From the NCBI GenBank assembly GCA_025766275.1, contig JAFKAC010000011.1:1240001-1304000 (forward strand): 64,000 nucleotides of DNA, read 5' to 3'. A program made the position numbers and the translations under genes. The notes beneath the pieces are model-generated. The model was not told the origin of the DNA. It made no database searches and worked only from the letters and a program-made list of their open reading frames with translations. Source of the stretch: Lactarius indigo (Eukaryota > Basidiomycota > Agaricomycetes > Russulales > Russulaceae). Below, piece after piece: positions 54,985-64,000 of the stretch (within the stretch, counting starts at the first letter, position 1; each line of letters begins with the position of its first letter).

Positions 54985-55440
54985 TGTTACGTCTCCACCC
55001 CTGACCCTTACTGTACCGGTTGCAACTACGGCGGTAAGGTAGATTAGTTGCGGACTTACGATAGGCGATTACGAGTACGATAGGAGATTGCGCGCGGATT
55101 GCTGACTGAGGACTATGCCACTAATACTAGTAGTAGTAGTATTAGGGTTTGAGCTACTTACGCGACACGTTGGACGCTACATTACAACGACTCATAGCAG
55201 CGCTTGAAAGCCTGCTCTTCTGTATTTAAGGGAGCTGTGGAAGACCAAGGTTCGCTATCTTGGTCTTCTTCAATCATCACTTGTCTCCTTCTTTCTCTAT
55301 TCCCTCTTTGTCTACTTCGTGCCTTAGTGTCTGCGAACATCTAAGAGTTGCCTTCGCGCCATACACCTCGAGCGTGATTAGCTGAGTAATAGTCGCCTTC
55401 ATCCGAGCTCAAGTCGAGCTAACGCTGTGACGGCGTTACA
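54985..55440 (+). repeat. 5' LTR of element 4
   Basis: TGTTACGTCTCC..GGCGTTACA, 456 bp. Carries TATTTAAG (55223-55230). Confidence 0.96.
55223..55268 (+). promoter_or_regulatory. LTR core promoter and hairpin of element 4
   Basis: TATTTAAG, then GAAGACCAAG (55240-55249), 9-nt loop, CTTGGTCTTC (55259-55268). ATCTTGGTCTT starts at 55257, 34 nt after the first T of the TATA box. Confidence 0.75.
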
Positions 55441-55453
55441 TTAAGACCAAGAT
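55441..55453 (+). other. Primer-binding segment of element 4 (self-priming type)
   Basis: TT then AAGACCAAGAT immediately after the LTR, the reverse complement of ATCTTGGTCTT at 55257-55267. Confidence 0.75.
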
Positions 55454-55460
55454 ATTCATT

Positions 55461-57452
55461 GTGGCGACTGTCAATACCCGCGATCAGTGGACGAATTTCC
55501 GTCCCTATTATCTAGAAAGAAGAGGAGATCACAACGTACCGACCCGATTCCTGGGAGCAGCCCGTTGGAGAGATCGGGGAGACAAGACCAGATACTTTGT
55601 AGAGTTCAACGGACCTACAAGGTTCAGACCTGTTGAGTTCAATTTCGACCACTTGTGCTGGGTGGAAATTACGTGGAATCCCATAGACCACCGTTGGGAC
55701 GTCATCAGACCAGTAGGAAGGCAATACCAGTGCGACATCGACGCACGTGAACTTAACTCACGAGCTGACTGGGGGCCCATTGACGGCCAACTGCGAGAAC
55801 ATTCCACCGGGGAAGCGGTAAGCGAAGAAACAGAAGAGGACGAACAAAGTGAAGAAAACTGACCCGCGAGCATCGGACCTATCGAACAGTATACCATCCA
55901 ACAAGCTGAGTCCTTGCATATCTCAGAAACACCAGAAGTAATCCACGTACGATCGCCTGCAGCAGAAATGGCAACAACAACAATGACGGCAGAAGAAATC
56001 ATGTCCGTCAGAGAACAAGCAGCGCAAGAGGCAGCCGAAGCAATCAGGCAAGAATCTCAACGAAACCTCATGCCCATTAACCCCGAAACGGGACATCGCA
56101 TGACTGCGGATGACGCGGCGATTTTCCGCGCCATTGGACCTGACCAAGGCGACCCCCCATCAGGGGAAGGGCCACGGCGGGGATTATCACTTGACCCCCC
56201 GCCAGGTTGGGGCGGCCCTCCTGGGGGAGACTTCCCTAGACGACCGGGAGGAGGAGGAAACCCTCCTGACCTCCCACGAGGAGGACCCCCAGGAGGAGGA
56301 GACGATGGAGGAGGAGAACCACCAGCTGGAGGAGGAGGGGGAGGCGTGCACGGGCACGAAAAACTCACAGGTGAACCTCCCACCATTTTTGATGGAGACC
56401 GAACCAAGGTGGACTCATTCCTCACACAATGGCACGTGTACTGGGGGATGAACCTCGACACTTCCATCATGCGCAACGATTACCGACGATGCCTACTCTT
56501 CCTATCCTATATCAAGGGGGTATCCGTCAGTGAATGGGTACTCTCGTACCTCAAGTGGCTCAATCGACAAATACAACGAGGAATAGATCAACATACGCAG
56601 GACCTATGGAATGTGGTAGCGGAGGGGTTTAACCAAAGGTTCGTCAACACCCTCGAGCGAGAACAGGCTCAAGCCCTGCTGAGAAAAGGCCTCAAAATGG
56701 TCGATGGAGATATCGACAAATATGTCAACGAATTCGAAGAAGCGGCTAGAAAAGCAGGCTACCGCCTCAATGACCCACAAACCATCGACCTGTTCACAAA
56801 AGGCCTTCCCAAGAAATTGTACGAAAAAACCTACGATCTGGACGAGCCAGAAACCTTCGACGAATGGAAACGGGCAACGCTTCGCCGACAGCGCAACTAT
56901 ATTCATATTAGGGCCAGGGTGGACGAGTACAAGGACAATAAGCCGAAGAAGACGGGTAACGCCAACTGGAGCGTCCCACAGAATCTCGCTAATCCCTGGG
57001 CGATGGACACATCCACTGATCGAACTAGGGCAAGATTGGCCGGGTCCGAGGAAATCAATTATGGTAAACCACCATACACCAATCTGCCCCCATTCCCGCC
57101 AAGAGGAGGTCCAGGAGTTAGGGGGCGCGGAAGAGGGGGGATGCGACGAGACCTAAGGACAGTCCTGTGTTACAACTGTAATGCGCCGGGCCATCTCTCA
57201 TGAAACTGCCCCCATCCACGACAGCCACGACAATGGCGACCACAAGAACCCGGACCATCTACCGTCCGGATGACAGAAACCGACTATTACGCACAGGAAA
57301 CGCCACCCGCCCAAATACAAGCTGCTTCGACCAGCAAAACGGCGGAGGAACGGGCTAAGGAATGGCTCACGGGGGTAGCCAACGCACCAGACGAAGTCAA
57401 AGACCTGATATTGCAGGACTTGTGGGGAAAAGAGGGTTTTCGGAGCGCCTGA
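55461..57452 (+). pseudogene. gag of element 4 with AUG-less leader frame and two TGA stops
   Basis: The leader frame (from the LTR end; shared RDQWTNFRPY.., VPTRFLGAA, ELNSRAD with element 1) runs to TGA at 55860-55862. The first AUG is 55968 (MATTTMTAEEI). Then a Gly/Pro-rich linker, capsid-like region (WHVYWGMNLD..LFLSYIKG..; GLPKKLYEKTYDLDEPETFDEW) and a zinc knuckle CYNCNAPGHLS*NC cut by TGA at 57201-57203. Element 2 has CGA at that codon. The 3' end overlaps pol; stop TGA at 57450-57452. Confidence 0.85.
57434..57440 (+). promoter_or_regulatory. -1 frameshift site GGGTTTT of element 4
   Basis: GAG GGT TTT CGG AGC GCC TGA in the gag frame; pol continues as GGG TTT TCG GAG. Same heptamer and same distance to the stop as element 1. 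Confidence 0.75.
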
Positions 57453-60400
57453 ACCCATCGGCCTGGGTGAAGGCTTTAAATTGTAATTCTGTAATCATGA
57501 CGCGCTTTCGTTCTCTTCGAATTCCAGTCTCGATTCGCACGAATTACCGAATGGCCGATATCAAAGCATTGGTTGACTCGGGAGCAACCGACAACTTTAT
57601 GCATCCAAACTTCGTCAAAAAATTGGGCATCGGACTTCAGCTCCTGCCACAACCACGCAAGATTTGGAATATAGACAATACAGAGAATAAAGCTGGGTCT
57701 ATCACCCACTTTACCGATCTAGATGTATACGCTAAGGGATACCACAGAACCATGTGCTTCCTCATAACCGACCTTGGCGGTGAGGATATCGTTCTAGGGT
57801 ATCCCTGGTTGGCAACCTACGAACCAACCATCAATTGGCGAGACGCCGTAATACACGAAGAGGTCATGCCGGTCGTGATCAGCACACAGGACAGTCCGAG
57901 TCGTCGTACCATCATTGCAGCCGCGCTCACTGACAACAAAAAGGAAGCAATCGTCCTCGATATGGACGAAGAAACTACGTACTTGCGGGCAACTACGTCT
58001 ACGGAACTGGCAATCCGTGCAAAGGTGGAGGAAGACCCCGTAGAACTGCCAACAGCATACAAAGCCTTCGAAAAACTCTTCAGCAAAGAGGCGTCCCAAC
58101 GATTCCCTCCAGCTAGGCCTTGGGACCACGCCATAGACTTCAAGCCAGGCACCCCTTCCGCAATCTATTGCAAGATATACCCATTAACGCAAGAAGAAGA
58201 GGGGAAGCTTAAGGAATTCCTAGATGAGAAACTCCAGCAGGGGTACCTGCGACCCTCTATCTCCCCGTACGTGTCCTCATTCTTCTTTGTCAAAAAGAAA
58301 GACGGAAAACTACGCCCGGTACAGGATTACCGAGTTATTAATTCCCACACCATACGCAACCAATACCCACTCCCCCTCATTCAGGATCTCATTTATGACC
58401 TCAGCAACGCCCATATCTACACAAAACTCGATATTCGCTGGGGGTATAATAACGTCCGTATACGAGACGGGGATCAAGAGAAGGCGGCTTTCAAAACCAA
58501 ATTTGGCCTCTTCGAACCAACGGTCATGTTCTTTGGCCTCACGAACTCACCGGCCACCTTTCAAACCATGATGAACCATATCTACCGCGACACCATCGCA
58601 AAACACGAACTGCGAGGGACGGTCATCCGGGTTTACATGGACGATATTGGGATCGCTACACGGGAAGGCTCCACGATGGCTGACCATGTTGCCGCTGTGA
58701 CTGACGTTCTCCGCGTCGCCCAGGACCACGATCTCTATTTCAAGCTCGAGAAGTGCCTGTTTCACCAACCGCGGATGGATTACCTGGGGGTAATCCTTGA
58801 AAGGGGGGTAACACGCATGGACCCGGTAAAAGTTCGCAGTATCAAGGACTGGCCAACTCCGACCAAGGTCAGGGACGTACGATCATTTTTGGGTTTTTGT
58901 AACTTTTACCGACTTTTCATCCGCGGTTTCGCTACCCACGCACGGCCCTTAAACCGACTCACGCGGAAAGACGCAGAATGGAAATGGACAGAAGACGAAG
59001 ATCGCGCGTTCAGAACCCTCAAGCGCCTCATCACCGAAGAACCGGTATTGGCACATCCCAAACTACAGGATCAGTTCGAGCTGGAGGTTGACGCGTCAGG
59101 ATTCGCGGTGGGTGCTGTACTCCTACAAAAGAAAAATGATGGTCGCAAGCACCCGATAGGATATTACTCGGCCACACTAAATGAAGCTGAACGAAACTAC
59201 GACATCTACGACCTAGAACTCCTAGCCATCGTCAAGGCCCTCAGACACTGGAGACCCCTGCTTGCAGGATCCCCGCACAAAATCAAGATATTCTCGGATC
59301 ACCTCAATCTACAATATTGGAAAACCCCGCAGAAGATCAGCCGACGGGTTGCCCGAGAAGTATTAGAGCTAATGGAATATGATTTCGAGATCCATCACAT
59401 CAAGGGGAAGAACAACGGCAGAGCGGACGCCCTGTCCAGACGACCGGACTACGATCAGGGAGAGGGAGATAACGAAGGTGTGGTAGTTTTACCCCCCGAA
59501 GTATTCGTGCGAGCCACTAATACCGCCCGCACTCTGGAAATACACCCATTGCTGCAAATGCCGAGACGACGGCAAGATCCAAAAATTGTTCAAGCGTGGG
59601 TCGACGCCCACCAACTGAAGAAGATAGACGGAGAGTGGTATAAGGACAGACGATTGGTGGTCACCGGACCTATGTCTACATACAGGGTGATAATACACGA
59701 CCACCATGACCTCCCCATTCATGGGCATCCAGGCATCAGTAGGACCCAACGGATAGTGGAGCGGCACTACTGGTGGCCAAGACTTCGTCGAGACATGTAT
59801 GAATATGTCACAGGATGCGCCGATTGCCAACGAAACAAAGTCAACACAAGACCAACGCATGCGCCATTGCACCCCATCACTGCGATAACAGACGCTCCCC
59901 CCTTCCACACCATCGCGTTGGACTTTATTACTAAATTACCCACATCCCAATCCTATGACAGCATTCTCACCGTGACAGATCATGACTGTAGCAAGGCGTC
60001 GATATTCATTCCGTGCAACGAAGAGATTACGGCAGAAGAAACGGCTACCCTGTACGTCCTTCACGTGTTCAAACGGTTCGGACTACCGCGTAAAATCATC
60101 AGTGATCGCGACCCTCGATTCACATCAAAATTCACCAAAGAAGTATGTCGAATCTTGGGCATCAAACAGAATGTCTCCACGGCGTATCACCCACGAACGG
60201 ACGGACAATCGGAGTGGACCAATCAATGGCTAGAACAATATCTGCAGTTTTGGGCCAACGAGCGTCAAGATAACTGGGCGGCATACCTCCCCATAGCAGA
60301 ATTCGCTCACAACAACTGGCCCCATGAGCACACGAGGCAATCCCCCTTTATGCTGCTTATGGGTTACGACCCGATAGCGGATTGGACGGATAAGCCATCC

Positions 60401-62167
60401 CCTATCCCACATGTTGTCACCAGACTCACACAGCTTAAGGAGGCGCGACAGCTGGCCCAGACCCTTATCAAAAAGGCCCAGGATAGTTGGGTGAAACACC
60501 GAGATACCCCGAGATATCAAATAGGTGACCAAGTGTGGTTAGAAGGAAAACATCTTCGAACCAATCAACCTACAGCAAAGCTTGCGGCGCGATGCCACGG
60601 CCCCTTTAAGATAGTTCAGGTGATGTCCCTGTACAACTACCGCCTCGAACTTCCCACACAGTGGAGCATCCACCCGGTGTTTCACATAGATCTTCTCACG
60701 CCGTACAAAAACACGACCATGCATGGTGAAAATTTCCCTCAACCGCCACCGGATCTTGTGGACGGGGAAGAAGAATACGAAGTCGAGGCCGTTCTGGACT
60801 CGCGGTATTTCGGTCGCCGCAAGAAACTTCAATATCTCATCAAATGGAAGGGGTACCCTGACTCGGAGAATCAGTGGGTCGATAAGGATGACGTCTTTGC
60901 CCCGGAAGCAGTAGAGGCGTACCAAGCGGCCCGAACAACCGCACGAGGACTTAAAAGCGAGACCATAGGGCGTCAGGGAGAGTATCACTCCCACCTTCGA
61001 TCCACTTCTACGTCTATGCCCACTTCTCCGCTCAGACATGTCACCACGGCGATCCTCCTCGACCAAGTCGTGCAAGACGCCGCCGCCATCATCCAAGACA
61101 ACGAAGAAACCGTGGTTCCAATGGTCCAGCTCACTCCGTACACACCTGCAAACGTGCGAACGGGGCATATCACCGCTCAAGAATGGGCTGGCATCCTACA
61201 GAGGTTCCCAGACCCCACGCGCCAGCCCAGCGACGAGCAGCATGCCGTCGCTCACATCTTCCGAGACGACAGCGGGGCCCACGAACCCATCGCGATCATC
61301 CCCCCAGACGACGCTCTTATCGGTACTAGGGGAATTTTCCTGACCGATCGACCTAATGAGGGACTGGGAGGAGATGGAAGCGGAGGAGGTTTGGCGGAGG
61401 ACAGCTCAGGATTGGGCCAGAGAACAGTTGAGGTTGGCGCAAGAGAGATTGAGCGAGTTGCGGCAGCGCAGGCAGCGATGCCGGACCAAGCTGACCATGA
61501 CGACGGAGATTACTACCCGGTCAGCCACCCCCTCCTTCGAACGAATCGCGACTCTGCTGATCCTGGAATCACCCCGTGGCTCCTGCACACCGACGGAACC
61601 CCCATGTCTCGAGGACGTGTGCGACTGCCCGGCGTCACACTACACACCCCCATTACGCGCGACGACGACCCCGCGCAGGTCCTTGCGCCTGAAGGGTTCC
61701 GGGCGAATCGACAGCCCCATCACATTCATTTCCCCATCACCGGGCCGGACGGAGTAGAGTTGCAGGCGAGCCACGTACAGATTGTCGGAGGTGCGAATCC
61801 CTTTGTCTTGGGAATCATCCCGGGATCCCCCTATCTCTATGGCAAACCCCTCTACGCCACCCCTCACCTCTCGGCCGCGAATCGCGCCTTTATCGCTCAC
61901 GAGGACCTCGTCATCCTCGCCGCCGACAAACTCACGGACCGCGCACTTAACCACATAGGGGATGAATCCCTGGTTGCGGAGGTGACGCGGTACCGCGCCG
62001 CAGCCCACGAGGAGTCGCGCCTACAAGCGCGTATCCGTCAACTCCGTGGTATGGTGCTTGTCGCCCGAGAGGACAAGATGGACTGTGTGTACCGCTTGGA
62101 ACGGGCAGATGTATTCCGACGAATTGAAGATGAGCAGCGTGAGTGGATCGCGCGGGACTTCCAGTGA
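57441..62167 (+). CDS. Pol of element 4 (protease-RT-RNase H-integrase-chromodomain-C-terminal module)
   Basis: One open frame (the same frame is open from 57362) to TGA 62165-62167, about 1575 residues past the shift site. Protease ALVDSGATDNF; RT with KDGKLRPVQDYR and VYMDDIGIA; RNase H LEVDASGF; integrase finger HGHPGISRTQ..CADCQRNK; DDE residues in ALDFITK, SDRDPRF and GQSEWTNQ. The Arg normally after the Glu is Trp here (CGG to TGG). GPFKIVQVM; chromodomain EYEVEAVLDSRYFG..IKWKGYPDSENQW; then about 400 residues ending in the module with YYPVSHP and LYGKPLYATPHL. In this element the module is fused without interruption. Pol could still be functional, but gag is not. Confidence 0.93.
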
Positions 62168-62183
62168 GTCTGGGGTCTCACGC

Positions 62184-62197
62184 TAAGAAGGGGGTGA
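62184..62197 (+). other. Polypurine tract of element 4
   Basis: AAGAAGGGGGTGA directly before the 3' LTR (TGTTACG at 62198). Confidence 0.8.
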
Positions 62198-62653
62198 TGT
62201 TACGTCTCCACCCCTGACCCTTACTGTACCGGTTGCAACTACGGCGGTAAGGTAGATTAGTTGCGGACTTATGATAGGTGATTACGAGTACGATAGGAGA
62301 TTGCGCGCGGATTGCTGACTGAGGACTATGCCACTAATACTAGTAGTAGTAGTATTAGGGTTCAAGCTACTTACGCGACACGTTGGACGCTACATTACAA
62401 CAACTCATAGCAGCGCTTGAAAGCCTGCTCTTCTGTATTTAAGGGAGCTGTGGAAGACCAAGGTTCGCTATCTTGGTCTTCTTCAATCGTCACTTGTCTC
62501 CTTCTTTCTCTATTCCCTCTTTGTCTACTTCGTGCCTTAGTGTCTGCGAACATCTAAGAGTTGCCTTCGCGCCATACACCTCGAGCGTGATTAGCTGAGT
62601 AATAGTCGCCTTCATCCGAGCTCAAGTCAAGCTAACGCTGTGACGGCGTTACA
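62198..62653 (+). repeat. 3' LTR of element 4
   Basis: 456 bp, differs from the 5' LTR at about seven transitions (e.g. ACGATAG/ATGATAG, ACGACTC/ACAACTC). Confidence 0.96.
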
Positions 62654-64000
62654 CATTGGTAGATAGCGAACCCAATCGTCTTGTCGCTCATTTACCCAGA
62701 AGCGGAGATACTGTTCTAGCCACTGATTTGTTCGTTCTGATTGGCCGTCGGTTCGGGGATGATAAGCGGTTGAGATATTTTGGCTGATGCCAAGGATTTT
62801 GCATATCTCCCGCATAAACTTGGATGCGAAACGAGGATCTCGATCACTAATGACACACGAGGGGAGTCCAAAGCGTGGGAAAACATGGGAGACGTACAGA
62901 GCGGCCGTTCCCTCGGCTGTGATTTCTTCATTACATGGGATGAAAATAGCGGCTTTAGTGCAGTCGTGATCGGTTACGGTCAGAATTGAGTCATAACCGC
63001 GGGATATGGGGAGCTTGGTGATAAAGTCCACTGCGATAGTTTCGAATGGCAGGGCTTCCGGTTTGGGATAGATAGGTTGCAGGGGTGCCCTGACGGGACG
63101 AAGATTAACTTTGTGTCGTTGGCATTCGGCACAGCCTTTGACATAATCTGTGACGTCGTTTTTCATCTGCGGCCACCAATAATGTCGTTCAGTGAGTTGG
63201 AGAGTCCGTTTGATACCAGGGTGACCATAGACTGGGGAGTCATGATGGGCCGCGATAATGGTACGTTTGTCATGGATTCCGCCGGTGACCACTCGGCGTC
63301 CGTCTTTGTACCACGTCCCTTCGATGTCTTTTAGCTTATGAGCATCGACCCAAGGTTTCAACTTAGCTGTGTCTTGTTCATAGATGGGGTGTTCTGGGGT
63401 CATTTCTACCGGTAGGATCTCGGGTCTCCAATGTGGGTGTTGCGGTTCTTCTAGCGTAGTAGCGCGTACAAAGACTCTCTCAGGCAACACCGTGATTCCT
63501 TCGTTATCGTTCTCTCCTTGGTCATAGTCTGGTCTTCGCGATAGCGCATCAGTGCGTCTGTTGGAAGTCCCTTTGATGTGGTGAATCTCGAAATCGTATT
63601 CCGAGAGTTCAAGTACTTCCCTGGCCACACGTCTACTAATTTTTTGTGGTGATTTCCAGTATTGTAAGTTAAGATGGTTGGAGAACACTTTGATCTTATG
63701 AGGGGAACCCGCTAAGAGGGGTCTCCAGTGGCAAAAGGCTTTGACGATTGCGAGGAGTTCGAGGTCGTAGATGTCATAATTTCGTTCGGCTTCATTAAGG
63801 GTGGATGAGTAGTAGCCAATGGGGTGCCGCTTGCCATCTGCTTTTCATTGGAGAAGGACTGCACCTGTGGCGAAGCCAGATGCATCGACTTCTAATTCGA
63901 ATTGTTGTGTGAGATCTGGGTGCGCTAAGACGGGTTCACTAGTGATGAGGGTTTTAAGGTCTTGGAATGCCTTTTCTTCTTCGCTTCCCCAGTGCCATTC
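62654..64000 (-). pseudogene. Element 3 pol, RNase H and integrase part (continues past the window)
   Basis: From the CATT junction: WVRYLPM, GQSERTNQ, SDRDPRF, VDFITK, GCAECQRHK, YGHPGIKRT, ALSRRPDY, SDHLNLQYW-like FSNHLNLQYW. RNase H has KAFCHWRP for KAFRHWRP, and a TGA at 63847-63845 where element 1 has CGC. Together with 53103-54984 it forms one pol once element 4 is subtracted. Confidence 0.88.

Larger units (their letters stand above)
54985..62653 (+). mobile_element. Ty3/Gypsy chromovirus element 4, complete with both LTRs
   Basis: LTR 54985-55440, primer-binding segment, gag, pol, polypurine tract, LTR 62198-62653 (both 456 bp). The two LTRs differ at about seven sites, all C/T or G/A. 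Nested inside pol of element 3. A different lineage from element 1 (LTRs unrelated except for the hairpin core), closest to decayed element 2. Gag has two TGA stops; pol is open throughout. Confidence 0.96.
52562..64000 (-). mobile_element. Ty3/Gypsy element 3 (element 1 family), split by element 4, runs off the window
   Basis: 3' LTR (52562-53070), polypurine tract, pol 3' part (53103-54984), then element 4, then pol continues from 62654 to the window end. Element 3 is about the same in sequence as element 1 but has several TGA stops and missense C/T changes. The 5' half lies outside. Confidence 0.93.

Overview
The window looks like nuclear DNA of an agaricomycete (mushroom-forming basidiomycete). 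The evidence is the gene families and gene structure: a TET/JBP dioxygenase next to a KDZ transposase, Goodbye/NACHT/ankyrin STAND receptors, chromodomain Ty3/Gypsy elements with TG..CA LTRs, and genes split by many introns of about 50 nt with GT..AG ends. Most of the window is mobile DNA or its debris. There are no rRNA, tRNA or bacterial-type features.

Layout. (1) 1-7730: a young Ty3/Gypsy chromovirus on the minus strand (element 1). Its LTRs look identical wherever both can be compared, and it is inserted in a gene encoding 14-residue repeats. (2) About 7.7-24.9 kb: what I read as one large KDZ-type DNA transposon or its island. It holds a Zn2Cys6-like DNA-binding protein gene, a 10-exon gene of unknown function, a TET/JBP dioxygenase gene, a 10-exon KDZ transposase gene and two small coiled-coil genes. 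Two tandem arrays of one unit lie in opposite orientation near its right side. This whole stretch is peppered with the octamer TCGGCAGC (33 exact copies outside the 220-bp array, on both strands, in exons, introns and promoters), which is nearly absent elsewhere in the window. (3) About 24.9-37.6 kb: a STAND/NLR cluster. A broken ankyrin copy lies in tandem with an apparently intact Goodbye-NACHT-ankyrin receptor, followed by an inverted Goodbye gene whose C-terminal part is a series of tandemly duplicated proline-rich exons. (4) 37.6-47.3 kb: TE debris, including a 3.4-kb Tc1/mariner-type element with TIRs and TA target duplication, a truncated second copy, a zinc-knuckle pseudogene with four TGA stops, an orphan LTR, and low-complexity blocks. 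(5) 47.3-64 kb: nested Ty3/Gypsy elements. A decayed minus-strand element 2 carries two solo LTRs with target duplications. A foreign LTR cuts its gag and is itself cut by element 3 (minus), whose pol is split by element 4 (plus, 54985-62653), flanked by the 4-bp duplication CATT.

How the parts relate. The TET/JBP protein belongs to the 5-methylcytosine oxidase family. The gypsy and mariner copies show the matching footprint of methyl-CpG decay: in-frame stops that are almost all TGA at CGA sites and LTR differences that are all transitions. The chromoviruses show a self-priming arrangement: the 11 nt just inside the LTR are the reverse complement of the predicted 5' end of the mRNA, always 34 nt from the TATA box. 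In two lineages the leader up to the first AUG (711-781 nt) contains no AUG in any frame although it encodes a conserved protein segment. The most promising candidates for something undescribed are the TCGGCAGC-studded KDZ island with inverted unit arrays and the AUG-free coding leader.
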